This document shows positions 1 to 9,049 of a stretch of DNA of 44,865 nucleotides, piece after piece. The first letter of the stretch is position 1; every line of letters starts with the position of its first letter. The position numbers and the translations under genes were made by a program. The notes under the pieces were generated by a model. The model was not told the DNA's origin, made no database searches, and saw nothing but the letters and a program-made list of their open reading frames with translations. Source of the DNA: Nitrospirae bacterium JdFR-85 (lineage in GTDB: Bacteria; Nitrospirota; Thermodesulfovibrionia; Thermodesulfovibrionales; JdFR-85); contig MTOU01000025.1 of NCBI GenBank assembly GCA_002011745.1, positions 1 to 44,865 on the forward strand, in the 5' to 3' direction.

Positions 1-2
1 AG

Positions 3-101
3 GTACTGATTGCAGTAACCTATCAGGCATCTCCTCCTGTGAGGAGGTATGCAGAGCAGAAAGGTATCAAACTGTACTTCTCATATGAAATGCCTCTTTA
101 A
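3..101 (+). CDS. C-terminal end of an unidentified protein (partial)
   Basis: An open frame enters from the left edge and stops with TAA at 99-101. About 32 residues are visible, ending in a stretch with YAEQKGIKLYFSYEMPL. The alternating hydrophobic and charged pattern (VLIAVTYQ, then an Arg-rich helix, then IKLYFSYEM) resembles the last strand-helix-strand of a small alpha/beta domain. PD-(D/E)XK-like nucleases end in a similar way, but too little is present to assign a family. It is followed by a nucleotidyltransferase remnant on the same strand. Confidence 0.4.
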   Translation, partial: VLIAVTYQASPPVRRYAEQKGIKLYFSYEMPL

Positions 102-141
102 ACTCTTGAAGATTTTCATGCCCCTCTTTGTGATATAATGA

Positions 142-430
142 ATAGATAATCTTAAAAAGAATCTGCCTGTGAAAGAGGTGTATCTTTATGGTTCCTTCGT
201 AAAGGGTGAGATTCATGAAGACAGTGACATAGACCTCATAATAGTGGGAGATTTTAAAGAGCTTTTTTGAGAGAATAGGCAGGATTCTTGATCTTACTGA
301 ACTGCCGGTAGAACTGGTGGTGTATACTGTGGAGGAATTTAATTATCTAAGGGATTCTGAGAATCCCTTTATTACAGAGATGCCTAAGGCTGCAAAAAAG
401 GCTTCTCTAAAACTCATTATTCAAATTCTT
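142..430 (+). pseudogene. MNT-type nucleotidyltransferase, frameshifted
   Basis: The frame from 142 encodes IDNLKKNLPVKEVYLYGSFV and then a GE-x-DSDIDLIIVG segment. This is the GS...DxD signature of minimal nucleotidyltransferases (NTP_transf_2/MNT), which often pair with HEPN proteins as toxin-antitoxin systems. The frame hits TGA at 268-270, straight after a run of six T. Removing one T joins KELF to ERIGRILDLTELPVELVVYT and onwards without a stop to about 420, so one indel breaks the gene. The 5' end is also damaged: an ATG at 138-140 is out of frame, just downstream of TATAAT (134-139), and no in-frame ATG exists. A sequencing error in the T6 run is possible for one break but less likely for both. 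The gene runs into the 3' end of convergent resB. Confidence 0.65.
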
Positions 431-1125
431 CTGTCTTTCAATTTCAGAAGCACCAAGGAGACAGTACCTCCGGTGAAAAGTATGGCACCAAGTAGCGCCC
501 AGGGTGCCCCTGGTTCATGTGACAGCTCAATCAGTATCTTTTCCTCTGGAAAGAGTGTAAAGTCTTTCAGATACAGACCAAGACCTTCAAGAAAGAGGGG
601 TCTGTTCGGAGCAATAGCCTTTTCTTGGACTTTGTTGCCCTCATTTAGGAGTAATATGGCCTGGATATCTGTTATATAACCTGACAGGGTCTTGTACTGG
701 AGTTCCTTGAAATGGATATTTGTATATTCATTCACTTTTAGAATACCCCCTTTTGGGATGACAAAAAAGGCATGATAACTTCCTATGCTACTCAGCAGAT
801 GTCCCAACATCAGGAAACAGAAACTGATATGTATTATCTGAGCAGATATCCTGAGTAACAGTCCTGTTTTTGTAGTAATCTTTATTATAGCATCAGCAGT
901 GCAGACAATGGTGTTCACCACAAGCAGAACAATTACAACTACTGATGCCCAGAGCCACCAAGAGATATGCAGAGGGGTTTCTGAAAGCCATTTGAAGAGA
1001 GGAGTATTGTTTATACTATTGAATGCCTCTTCAGAAGGCATACTAAAGCCTCCATATAGCATCAGAAGCAGAAGCATCCCTGTGAGCAAGGATGCTGTTT
1101 TTATTGATTTCAGAACTCTCCACAT
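421..1125 (-). CDS. resB: ResB-like cytochrome c biogenesis membrane protein
   Basis: This is a 234-residue membrane protein. Hydrophobic segments lie at about residues 12-28, 55-78 and 90-115, followed by a periplasmic beta-rich stretch and a C-terminal segment (WALLGAILFTGGTVSLVLL). This layout fits the short ResB family, which with CcsA/ResC forms the System II haem-handling complex that attaches haem to apocytochromes on the outer face of the inner membrane. The adjacent ccsA-like gene 20 bp upstream supports the call. System II in this window also fits the multihaem cytochrome at 16539-18449. It is shorter than Bacillus ResB (over 500 residues). Family assignment is by topology and context rather than a single catalytic motif. 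Confidence 0.75.
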   Translation of the reverse strand: MWRVLKSIKTASLLTGMLLLLMLYGGFSMPSEEAFNSINNTPLFKWLSETPLHISWWLWASVVVIVLLVVNTIVCTADAIIKITTKTGLLLRISAQIIHISFCFLMLGHLLSSIGSYHAFFVIPKGGILKVNEYTNIHFKELQYKTLSGYITDIQAILLLNEGNKVQEKAIAPNRPLFLEGLGLYLKDFTLFPEEKILIELSHEPGAPWALLGAILFTGGTVSLVLLKLKDRRI

Positions 1126-1144
1126 AGAGATTCAGATATTATAC

Positions 1145-1855
1145 TCAAAAAGAATGGGAACTTTTCATAAGAAGGCCGACTCCAAGGTATGTAAAGAGCA
1201 CGACCGCATACCCCAGAACTCCAATTGTTATTGAAACACGCCCCTTCCATCCCTGCATAAGCCGAAAGTGTAGATAAAGGGTGTATGTGAGCCACAGCAG
1301 AGTTGTCCATATCTCCTTAGGTGTCCATAACCAGTAGGTACCCCATGCGAGATATGCCCATATACCGCCAAATATCATAGACAGAGAAAAGAGTAGATAG
1401 CCTGTAAGAATAATTCTGTACTGTATGGGTTCCACTTCAGTAAAGTTTTTTAAGAGTCCTACTGCTCCTAAGACTGCTGCCAGCCCGAATAGTGCATAAG
1501 AGAGGAAGGAGAGTACCACATGGAGTTCAAACCAATAGGTTCTTAATACAGGCGGCAGAGGGGTGTTTACTGCTGGAGACAGTACAGAGGCTCCAGAGAA
1601 TGCAAAGACCAGTAGTGCCACTGCCTGCAGAAAGGGTCTTTTTTCTCTGTTGAGGAATTTTGTAATAGGCAGACTGAAGAGTACTGTAGAGAAGGAAAGG
1701 AAAAGCAGTGTGTCGTGGACTCCTACAAGAGGCAACCTTTCAAGAGACAGACCTCTCCAGAGGATATAAGACCCCTGAAGTGAAAGGGCTATAAGGAATA
1801 AAGGATAATAAAAAATACTGGCTAAATACAGTAGAGCCGTAGCCAATACGATCAT
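1145..1855 (-). CDS. ccsA: CcsA/ResC-type cytochrome c assembly protein
   Basis: A 236-residue integral membrane protein with about seven to eight hydrophobic segments. It contains the WWD-type haem-binding region WGTYWLWTPKEIW at about residues 171-183, and conserved His residues lie in flanking loops (for example LHVVLSFLSYALFG). CcsA binds haem through this region and passes it to apocytochrome CxxCH motifs with ResB. The usual WGxxWxWD motif has Thr where Asp is normal here (WTPKE). The start overlaps the end of the GlcD gene by 4 bases, and resB follows, so the three genes are probably cotranscribed. Confidence 0.85.
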   Translation of the reverse strand: MIVLATALLYLASIFYYPLFLIALSLQGSYILWRGLSLERLPLVGVHDTLLFLSFSTVLFSLPITKFLNREKRPFLQAVALLVFAFSGASVLSPAVNTPLPPVLRTYWFELHVVLSFLSYALFGLAAVLGAVGLLKNFTEVEPIQYRIILTGYLLFSLSMIFGGIWAYLAWGTYWLWTPKEIWTTLLWLTYTLYLHFRLMQGWKGRVSITIGVLGYAVVLFTYLGVGLLMKSSHSF

Positions 1856-3201
1856 GGAAAGATCTTTCCAGGATTAAGGATGTTTTTGTGGTCAAACAGC
1901 CTTTTTATACCTCTCATAAGGTCTATCTCCTTGTTTCCCAATTCCATGGCAAGGTAGTCTGACTTTGTCAATCCTATACCATGTTCTCCTGATATGGTTC
2001 CTCCCAGTCTCAGTGTTTCTTCTACTGTCTGCTTGGCCAAGGTCTGGGCCTTCTTGTAATCTTCTTCATCTTCTCTGTTAAACATTATATTAACATGGAG
2101 ATTACCATCTCCTGCATGGCCAAAACATACTATCTTTATTGAGTGTTTTTCTGAAAGGTTTCTCAGGAATTTTAGCATATTGGGAATTTCTGTTCTTGGC
2201 ACTACTATATCGTGATTTATTTTATCAGGAGCGAGGTGATGCAGAGCCGGTGCAATCGCCCGTCTGGCCTGCCACAGTTTGTCTCTGGAGATGGAGTCCT
2301 CAGCAATCTGTATTTCTCCACCCTTACTTCTGCATATATCTGCAATTATGTCTGCATTCTCTTTTACTGTTGAATACTCTCCATCAATCTCTACAAGTAA
2401 CATCGCATCAACAAGAGGTAGCCCTGTAGGTTTGTACTCCTCTACTGCTTCAATCGCATATCTATCCATTAACTCTAAACATCTTGGAAGAATACCTCTA
2501 TTGAGAACCTCTATCACAAAGCTGCCACTCTGTTCTATGCTCTTAAAGGTGGCTATTATGGTCAACACAGCCTCAGGCAGAGGTACAATTCTTAGTCTTA
2601 TTTTAGATATTATAGCAAGGGTGCCTTCAGAGCCTATAAGCAGACTCTTGAGGTCATAACCCACAACCCCTTTAAAAGTCTTTCTGCCTGTTTTTATTAC
2701 TGAGCCCTCTGCTGTAACTGCCTCTATCTCAAGAACATAGTCACCTGTGACTCCGTATTTCAGGGCCCTTGGTCCTCCTGCATTGACTGCCACATTGCCG
2801 CCTATGGTACAGAACTCCATACTGGAGGGGTCAGGTGGATAGAAGAAGTCTAGGAGTTCAAGCTCTTTCTGGAGTCTTCCGTTGATCAGACCTGGTTCAA
2901 CGACTACAGTCTGATTCTTTATGTCCACCTCAAGAATTCTATCCATCTTTTCAAAACTCATTACTACTGCCTCTTCTGAAGGTACAGCAGCGCCTGTTGT
3001 GGCTGTGCCTGCCCCTCTTGGTACAATGGGAATAGTTCTCTCAAAGGCAGTTTTAGTAATCATTACTATATCATCTGTGCTCTTTGGCCAGACAACAAGT
3101 GAGGGTTTCTTGAAGCCCCTTGAGGCATCAAAACCATAACAGATAAGGTCTTCTTCTGCATCTGAAAAGTCAATGCCTGCCTTCTCAAGAAGGTTTTTCA
3201 T
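1852..3201 (-). CDS. glcD: FAD-linked oxidase, GlcD family (glycolate/D-lactate dehydrogenase type)
   Basis: This 449-residue flavoprotein is close to the usual length for GlcD. The N-terminal PCMH-type FAD-binding domain shows VPRGAGTATTGAAVP (about residues 60-75), DPSSMEFCTIGGNVAVNAGG and KYGVTGDYVLEIEAV. The C-terminal half has CFGHAGDGNLHVNI and SGEHGIGLTKSDYL, the conserved cap-domain signatures. Such enzymes oxidise 2-hydroxyacids (glycolate, D-lactate or related) and feed electrons to Fe-S or quinone partners. No GlcF-type Fe-S gene is adjacent, so the electron acceptor and exact substrate are unknown. It overlaps ccsA by 4 bases, and the PilZ gene upstream overlaps its start by 4 bases. 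Confidence 0.88.
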   Translation of the reverse strand: MKNLLEKAGIDFSDAEEDLICYGFDASRGFKKPSLVVWPKSTDDIVMITKTAFERTIPIVPRGAGTATTGAAVPSEEAVVMSFEKMDRILEVDIKNQTVVVEPGLINGRLQKELELLDFFYPPDPSSMEFCTIGGNVAVNAGGPRALKYGVTGDYVLEIEAVTAEGSVIKTGRKTFKGVVGYDLKSLLIGSEGTLAIISKIRLRIVPLPEAVLTIIATFKSIEQSGSFVIEVLNRGILPRCLELMDRYAIEAVEEYKPTGLPLVDAMLLVEIDGEYSTVKENADIIADICRSKGGEIQIAEDSISRDKLWQARRAIAPALHHLAPDKINHDIVVPRTEIPNMLKFLRNLSEKHSIKIVCFGHAGDGNLHVNIMFNREDEEDYKKAQTLAKQTVEETLRLGGTISGEHGIGLTKSDYLAMELGNKEIDLMRGIKRLFDHKNILNPGKIFP

Positions 3202-3536
3202 TCCTGCAGACTATCCAGTACTTCTGAAAGCCTCTTTTGGGTTGTTTCATCAAGAGGGTCAAAGTGGACAGCAACCTCAAATATGGGAATAAAGTCGTCT
3301 CCTTCCTTCTTTGTGCCAGACAGTGATGCCCTGACAACGGTACCTTTCAGATCAATCTGACAATCTTTATGATGAAGGGTGAGATTACATTTCATACCAG
3401 GTGAAATGAACTTATTGGTTAAAAAGCGGATACCACTAAGGCTGATATCCTGGATATCTATGTCACTTATGAGACATACCTTACCATTTATCTTCCCATT
3501 AACAGTAAAACGCTTGTATCTTCTTCTTTCAATCAT
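3198..3536 (-). CDS. PilZ-domain protein
   Basis: A 112-residue single-domain protein. It has the PilZ c-di-GMP-binding signature: RRRYKRF at residues 3-9 (RxxxR type) and DISLSGIRF at about residues 30-38 ([D/N]xSxxG). The remainder is beta-rich, as expected for the PilZ barrel. It is probably a c-di-GMP-responsive adaptor, but the target is not visible. It lies 12 bp downstream of smc and overlaps glcD by 4 bases, which implies cotranscription without an obvious functional link. Confidence 0.85.
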   Translation of the reverse strand: MIERRRYKRFTVNGKINGKVCLISDIDIQDISLSGIRFLTNKFISPGMKCNLTLHHKDCQIDLKGTVVRASLSGTKKEGDDFIPIFEVAVHFDPLDETTQKRLSEVLDSLQE

Positions 3537-3548
3537 TAATTTATTCTC

Positions 3549-6500
3549 TCATGTCAGTTGTAGTGAAAGCACCTTGGAGACTCCAGGTTCCTCCATGGTA
3601 ATACCGTATAGATAATCTGCTGCCTCCATGGTCCTTTTATTATGAGTGATTACTATGAACTGGATATCCTTTGACAGATTCTTCAGCATCATCTTAAACT
3701 TTTCAGTATTGTTGTCATCAAGAGGAGAGTCTGCCTCATCAAGAATACACACAGGGGTTGGTTTGAGTAGAAAACCTGCAAACATCAGTGCAAGGGCTGT
3801 TAATGCCTTCTCACCACCTGAGAGTAGATTGATATTCTGGAGTTTCTTCCCTGGTGGTTGGGCTATTATCTCAATACCGGCGTTCAGGAGGTTGTCCTCT
3901 GTAAGTCTCAGTTCTGCATCACCTCCTCCAAAGAGCATTCTGAAGACCTCATTAAACTTTTGATTCAGCCTATCAAATGCCTCTTTCAATTTCTGTTTTG
4001 TGGTTCTGTCTATTCTGTCGATAGCTGTCTCAAGTTCATTTATTGACTGTACAATATCTGCGTGCTGTGAACTCAGAAATTGAAACCTTTCTTCCACTTG
4101 TTTGTATTCTTCCATTGCAGCAACATTTACAGGTTCCATATCATGGATTAGTTTTCTCAGCCGTTCGATCTCTCTCATATCTTCTTCCTCAGAGCCTTCT
4201 GAGGTATTTACTTCTATCTCCTTAAGGTCTACATTATACTTCTCATTTATATTCTCTATAATTGAGTTAATTTTGGCTGAAATCTCGACCTCCTCAACCT
4301 CTCTTTGATGAAGTCTCTGGATAATGGACTCCAATTCTCTTGATAGTTCTCTTACAATTCCTTCTTCAGCAGAAACCTCCTCCTTTGTTGATTTCAATTC
4401 ATCTCTCCATGTAGATATCTCTCTCCTTAGATTATCGGTTAAAAATATCAGTTCTTTTAACTCTTTTTTAGACTCCTCCATAGTTTTTTTCTTTTCATTG
4501 ATCAATTCTTTTTTAATTACTATCTCTCTATTCAGATTTTTCTTCTTTATACTTATACGGTTTATCTCATCCTTTATAGATGCTTTTTCTCGTTTTATTG
4601 CATCCATCTTTTCAGAAATACCCTTGAGGGTAATCCTTGTCTGTGTTACTGCCTCTGTCTTTATATCCATTTCTGTTCTTTTTTCATTTCTCCTTTCTTG
4701 AAGAGAGAGCAGTTCTCTATTTATCCTTTCTTTTAGTCTTTCTTGTTCTGAGAGTTTCTGTTTATACTCCTCTAAGGCCTTCTTGGAGTCAATATTCTCC
4801 TGTTTTAGCTGTTCTATCTCAAGCCTGAGCATATCTGATTTTTTTATAAATCGTTCCATTTCCTCTTTATATCTTCTGGATTCTGCCTGAAGAAGAGAAA
4901 TCTCCTTTTCTTCACTCACAATTTTTGCTTCTATCTCTTTAAGCCGTTCTTTTATTTCATCAATACTATGTTGTATTTTCTGAATATTCTCTTCTGTGTC
5001 TTTTTTCTCTTTACTTGTAATATCAAACCTTTCTTTTAATTCCTTAATTTCTCGAGTTATGGGAAGAAGACGGGATGTTTTACCACAGGTAAGGATACAT
5101 CCTGCTTCAATAACTTCACCATTGAGAGTTACCGCCTTTATTCCTTTATTCTTCTGTGTAATCTCGATACCTTTATCTATACTATCTACAAGATAGCAGT
5201 TCTTCAATAAGTCTTTGATGGTTCCTTCAAATTCTGTTTCTGTTTTTACAAGACTACTTAAAGGAATAATAGTGTCTGTGTTGCTCGGTTCTGCATGAGG
5301 TTCAGTAGAAGTTGAGCTTAAAAGAAAGGTAGTCCTCTGGATGCCCTCTCTGGTAACAATTTCTGCTGCCTTTTTGAGTTCTTCCGGAGTTGAGACCAGT
5401 AGCCCCTTTATCCGTTCAGAAAGTACTGCCTCTGTGGCTTTTTCATATTTTTCTGGAACCTCTATGACTTCAGAAAGAGGTCGTAATAGGTTTACTCCCT
5501 GTTGTATGAATTTATCCCTGTTCAGAGGAAGGGTTATCATCCCAGTAAGAGTTTTTATTTTACTGTCAATTGAGTTGAGTTCTCCAATTAATTCAATTCT
5601 CTTATGAGAGAGGCTCTGCAGAATGGACTTCTTCTTTAAGAGTTCCTCTGTTAGACGCTCTCTTTCCATTCTAAATTCTTCCAGGCTCTTATTTTTGCTC
5701 TTGATCTCCTCTCCTGTGTTGGCTATCTCAGCCTCCAGTTCCTTGGTCCTTCTTTCAGACTCCTCTAATTCCCTTTTTGCCTTCAAAAGCCTTGTTTCAG
5801 TGTTCTCTATATTAAGATTGAGGGTATTGATAGTATTCCTGATAGAGCCAATACTGTCAGTAATGCTGAAGAGTTCTTTTCTTTTGCTTTCAAGCTCATC
5901 TTCTATCTGGTATATCTCATCCTGGAGACTTCTGCTCTCCTCTGTCTGTTTAGAGAGTTCGGCCCTTAGCCTTTCAATCTCTGTAGAGAACTGTTGTTGT
6001 CTTTCAGATGTGGCTCTCAATAGTTCCTCTTTTTCTTTTAAGTTCCTTTCTGCTCGGAGAATAGCCTCTTGCAGAGAATGGATCGTTTCTATAAGGTGTT
6101 CAATCTCTTTTGCAGTAAGGTCATGGGTCTTTTCTATCTCACTTGCTCTTCTTTCATATTGCTGAAGTAAGAGTTCTTTCTCATAAAGCTCCTTCTCCTT
6201 TTCTGTGAGAAGGGACTTTCTTGTCTGAAGGGATGTCTCCTTTTTGGTGATGAGTGCCCTCTTCTCAGCCTCTAAGTTTTTAAGTTCAGCTATCTCATCT
6301 GATAGCCCCCTCAATTTACTGCTGAGAGAAAGGAATTGTCTCTTTGATGTTCTGAGTTCAAGTTTTTTGAGTTCTTCGATGAGTTTTGTATATCTTTCTG
6401 CCTTTTTAGCCTGTCTCTGAAGAGAGTTTCTATGCCTTTTCACCTCTGAGAGTATGTCCTCTATTCTCTGGAGATTATATCTTGACGTTTGAAGCTTGGC

Positions 6501-7040
6501 CTCAGCCTCTGCCTTTCTCACCTTGTATTTCATAATTCCTGCTACTTCTTCAATAAGGAATCTCCTGTCTTGGGGCTTGGCGTTTATAATCTCTCCAATG
6601 GTACCTTGCTCAAGAATTGAATAGCTCTTCATCTCGAGACCTGTATCAAGGAACATCTCCCTTATGTCCCTCAGTCTACAGATTTGTCTATTTATCAGAT
6701 ACTCACTTTCTCCTGAACGATAGAGTCTTCTTGTGACAGTTACTGTCCTGTATGCAGTATCTCCATTCCCTTCAGGCTCTGGAATACTTATATAGAGGGT
6801 CACTTCTGCCATTCCACGGGGCTTTTTTGTTTCAGAGCCATTAAAGATCACCTCCTGCATCTTATCGCCCCGCAGTGTCTTTGCAGACTGTTCACCCAAG
6901 ACCCATCTGAAGGCATCTACTATATTGCTTTTGCCGCATCCATTAGGACCTACAATACAGGTAATCCCAGGGTGTAATTCAAAAACTGTCTTTTCTGCGA
7001 AAGATTTAAAGCCTATCAGTTCTATCTTTTCTACTTTCAT
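3549..7040 (-). CDS. smc: Chromosome partition protein SMC
   Basis: A full-length 1163-residue SMC ATPase. The N-terminal head has Walker A GPNGCGKSN at about residues 32-40 and VLGEQSAKTLRG. Long coiled coils flank a hinge at about residues 500-640. The C-terminal head has the ABC signature LLSGGEKALTALA and Walker B VCILDEADSPLDD. SMC forms a ring with ScpA and ScpB that compacts and separates the chromosome. scpA and scpB are not in this window. The gene is divergent from tRNA-Gly and has no clear Shine-Dalgarno before its ATG. Confidence 0.98.
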   Translation of the reverse strand: MKVEKIELIGFKSFAEKTVFELHPGITCIVGPNGCGKSNIVDAFRWVLGEQSAKTLRGDKMQEVIFNGSETKKPRGMAEVTLYISIPEPEGNGDTAYRTVTVTRRLYRSGESEYLINRQICRLRDIREMFLDTGLEMKSYSILEQGTIGEIINAKPQDRRFLIEEVAGIMKYKVRKAEAEAKLQTSRYNLQRIEDILSEVKRHRNSLQRQAKKAERYTKLIEELKKLELRTSKRQFLSLSSKLRGLSDEIAELKNLEAEKRALITKKETSLQTRKSLLTEKEKELYEKELLLQQYERRASEIEKTHDLTAKEIEHLIETIHSLQEAILRAERNLKEKEELLRATSERQQQFSTEIERLRAELSKQTEESRSLQDEIYQIEDELESKRKELFSITDSIGSIRNTINTLNLNIENTETRLLKAKRELEESERRTKELEAEIANTGEEIKSKNKSLEEFRMERERLTEELLKKKSILQSLSHKRIELIGELNSIDSKIKTLTGMITLPLNRDKFIQQGVNLLRPLSEVIEVPEKYEKATEAVLSERIKGLLVSTPEELKKAAEIVTREGIQRTTFLLSSTSTEPHAEPSNTDTIIPLSSLVKTETEFEGTIKDLLKNCYLVDSIDKGIEITQKNKGIKAVTLNGEVIEAGCILTCGKTSRLLPITREIKELKERFDITSKEKKDTEENIQKIQHSIDEIKERLKEIEAKIVSEEKEISLLQAESRRYKEEMERFIKKSDMLRLEIEQLKQENIDSKKALEEYKQKLSEQERLKERINRELLSLQERRNEKRTEMDIKTEAVTQTRITLKGISEKMDAIKREKASIKDEINRISIKKKNLNREIVIKKELINEKKKTMEESKKELKELIFLTDNLRREISTWRDELKSTKEEVSAEEGIVRELSRELESIIQRLHQREVEEVEISAKINSIIENINEKYNVDLKEIEVNTSEGSEEEDMREIERLRKLIHDMEPVNVAAMEEYKQVEERFQFLSSQHADIVQSINELETAIDRIDRTTKQKLKEAFDRLNQKFNEVFRMLFGGGDAELRLTEDNLLNAGIEIIAQPPGKKLQNINLLSGGEKALTALALMFAGFLLKPTPVCILDEADSPLDDNNTEKFKMMLKNLSKDIQFIVITHNKRTMEAADYLYGITMEEPGVSKVLSLQLT

Positions 7041-7041
7041 G

Positions 7042-7072
7042 TTGACATTAACACCATCTGTCTTTTTAAAAT
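7042..7072 (+). promoter_or_regulatory. Sigma-70-type promoter of tRNA-Gly
   Basis: TTGACA at 7042-7047 and TAAAAT at 7067-7072 are separated by 19 bp. The tRNA begins 10 bp after the -10 box, as expected for a tRNA promoter. It lies in the 42-bp gap between the divergent smc gene and the tRNA. Confidence 0.7.
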
Positions 7073-7082
7073 ATTTTTAGTT

Positions 7083-7157
7083 GCGGGCGTAACTCAGTGG
7101 TAGAGTGGGAGCTTCCCAAGCTCCAGGTCGCGGGTTCAAATCCCGTCGCCCGCTCCA
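7083..7157 (+). tRNA. tRNA-Gly (CCC anticodon)
   Basis: The acceptor stem GCGGGCG pairs with CGCCCGC near the 3' end. The anticodon stem GGAGC/GCTCC closes the loop TTCCCAA, giving anticodon CCC. The T arm is GCGGGTTCAAATCCCGT and the CCA end is encoded at 7155-7157. The next gene ends immediately downstream on the opposite strand. Confidence 0.96.
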
Positions 7158-7736
7158 TTATCTGTTCCACCAGTGGATCCCTTTAATAGACCTTACCATT
7201 TTTACTGCATTTTTCCCTAGCTGCTCTGCATAAAAGACCGTATCCTCTGATAGTTCTTTCCCCCTGTTGTATGTATATGCATATGGTGGAAATACCAGTC
7301 CCATATCAGACAGGGCAAGGAAGAGTTGACTGATTGTGGTAGATGCCCCCTCTTCCTCATATGAGCATAATATTCCTCCTACCTTTCCGTCAAGAAGTTT
7401 CTTTTCGTGTTCAAGACATGTCATTCTATCAATAAGGTTTTTCATCAGTCCTGAAGGACCAAACCAGTATACAGGAGTAGCAAAAAGAAGCACCTGAGAA
7501 GAGAGAAGCTCTTCAAATATCTCTTTTAGTACCTGACCATCATGTCTCAAACACTCCTCAGGAGTGCATACCCCATTGTAAGAGACACATCCTTGGCAAG
7601 GGGGTATCTGATAATTAATCAGTTTTATTATCCTTATTTCTGCCCCTTCCTCTTTTGCTGAATCCAGTGCCCTCTCAAGAAGCAATGAGCTCATACTATC
7701 CTGCCTTGGAGAACCATCAATACCTAACACCTTCAT
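7158..7736 (-). CDS. Iron-sulfur flavoprotein / NADPH-dependent FMN reductase family
   Basis: A 192-residue flavodoxin-fold protein. The N terminus VLGIDGSPRQDSMSSLL is the FMN phosphate-binding loop and ATPVYWFGPSGLMKNLIDR is the second flavin-binding region. Between them is a Cys cluster, CQGCVSYNGVCTPEEC (about residues 49-64). This resembles the compact 4Fe-4S motif of archaeal and bacterial iron-sulfur flavoproteins, so it may carry FMN plus a cluster and act as an electron-transfer flavoprotein. The physiological partner is unknown. It is 18 bp downstream of moeA. Confidence 0.8.
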   Translation of the reverse strand: MKVLGIDGSPRQDSMSSLLLERALDSAKEEGAEIRIIKLINYQIPPCQGCVSYNGVCTPEECLRHDGQVLKEIFEELLSSQVLLFATPVYWFGPSGLMKNLIDRMTCLEHEKKLLDGKVGGILCSYEEEGASTTISQLFLALSDMGLVFPPYAYTYNRGKELSEDTVFYAEQLGKNAVKMVRSIKGIHWWNR

Positions 7737-7754
7737 ATTTTTCTCCTTTATAAC

Positions 7755-9011
7755 TTAGTATTCAAAAAGGACTACCTCTACTTCTTGACCCTGGTATATA
7801 CCATTGCTGTCTTTTGGTATGATAACCATACCATCTGCATGGACAAGAGTCTTTATAAGGGCAGATTTTCCCAGCATAGGATCAGCTACCAATCTGCCCT
7901 CTTCCTCTCTGAGTCTCACCCTTATATAATCCTCTCTGCCCAGAGTTGAAGGAAGATTACGAGAGAAGTATGCCTTAACTCTTTTTCTTTCAGGGATATA
8001 GTGGAGTACCTCTTCTCCAGATACTTTTCTGAGTAGAGGCTTTACAAATACCTCAAAGCATATAGTTACAGCAACAGGATGTCCTGGCAATCCAAACACA
8101 GGTACTCCTCCTACAAAGGCACCTATGAGGGGTTTGCCAGGCTTCATCATTACTCCGTGAAAAAGGACACCAGGCTCCCCCAGCTCATTTATCACCTCCT
8201 CTGTATAGTCACCTGTACCAACAGAACTGCCTCCTGTGATAAGTACCATATCAGAGGTGGATATAGCCTCAAGGAGGGCACTTTTAAGCTCCTCCCTATT
8301 GTCCTTTATTATACCCTTTTTTATTCCTATTCCCCCTGTATCCTCTATAAGACCTATGAGATTGTAGGAGTTTATATCCCTTACCTGCCCTGGCTGCGGT
8401 TTCTCATGAGGAGGGATTATCTCATCTCCTGTAGATATTATTGCTACCACAGGTTTTTTATATACCATAACCTGCAGTATTCCTATTCCTGCAAGGGCTC
8501 CAATATCCTGTGGTCTGAGGCGGTGTCCCTTCTGCAGAATCCTCTCTCCTTTTCTTATATCTTCGTCAGGAGCTATTACATTCTCTCCTGGAGCTACCTG
8601 CTTTAGTACTTCTATGGTCTCTGCATCTACTCTATTAGTATACTCCAACATTAAAACTGCATCTGCACCTTCTGGAAGCATTCCACCTGTGGCTACAGTG
8701 GCTGCCTCTCCTCTGCGGAGTTTAAATTTTGGTTTTTCACCCATCTTTATGTTACCAACAACTCTCAGGTAGGCAGGCATTGACTCTGTTGCTCCAAAGG
8801 TGTCTTCAGCAAAAAGGGCAAAACCATCCATGCTGGATCTGGCAAACCCAGGCAGCTCCTCTGGAGAAAAGATATCCTCTGCCAAGACCCTTTTGAAAGC
8901 CTTCTCTATGGGGACTGTCTCAGTCTTGGTGGTATGAATTGGCTGAGTCTGCAGAATCTTAATAGCCTCTTTTACTGTTACCGCCTCTTGTCTGCCTAAG
9001 TGGTCTTTCAT
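7755..9011 (-). CDS. moeA: Molybdopterin molybdenumtransferase MoeA
   Basis: A 418-residue protein of normal MoeA length. Recognisable pieces are FARSSMDGFAL (about residues 57-67), the domain containing VAIISTGDEIIPP and VRDINSYNLIGL, the MoCF-fold TGGSSVGTGDYT, and the C-terminal beta domain with KPGKPLIGAFVGGVPVFGLPGHPVA. MoeA inserts molybdate (or tungstate) into adenylated molybdopterin to finish Moco or Wco, so the host makes molybdo- or tungstoenzymes. The flavoprotein gene follows 18 bp downstream; no other Moco genes are nearby. Confidence 0.96.
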   Translation of the reverse strand: MKDHLGRQEAVTVKEAIKILQTQPIHTTKTETVPIEKAFKRVLAEDIFSPEELPGFARSSMDGFALFAEDTFGATESMPAYLRVVGNIKMGEKPKFKLRRGEAATVATGGMLPEGADAVLMLEYTNRVDAETIEVLKQVAPGENVIAPDEDIRKGERILQKGHRLRPQDIGALAGIGILQVMVYKKPVVAIISTGDEIIPPHEKPQPGQVRDINSYNLIGLIEDTGGIGIKKGIIKDNREELKSALLEAISTSDMVLITGGSSVGTGDYTEEVINELGEPGVLFHGVMMKPGKPLIGAFVGGVPVFGLPGHPVAVTICFEVFVKPLLRKVSGEEVLHYIPERKRVKAYFSRNLPSTLGREDYIRVRLREEEGRLVADPMLGKSALIKTLVHADGMVIIPKDSNGIYQGQEVEVVLFEY

Positions 9012-9049
9012 ATGATGTTTGAAAAGTCAGCCTATGGTGGCAAGGATCT

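Noticed and set aside
5623-6165. Long open frame (180 codons) antisense to smc, with others at 4324-4701 and 3646-3963
   Set aside because: They lie fully within the smc coding region, have Ser/Leu-rich low-complexity products typical of the complement of coiled-coil genes, and lack ribosome-binding sites.
8079-8606. 175-codon frame opposite moeA
   Set aside because: It is entirely inside a well supported moeA gene, and its Tyr/Cys-rich product resembles nothing.
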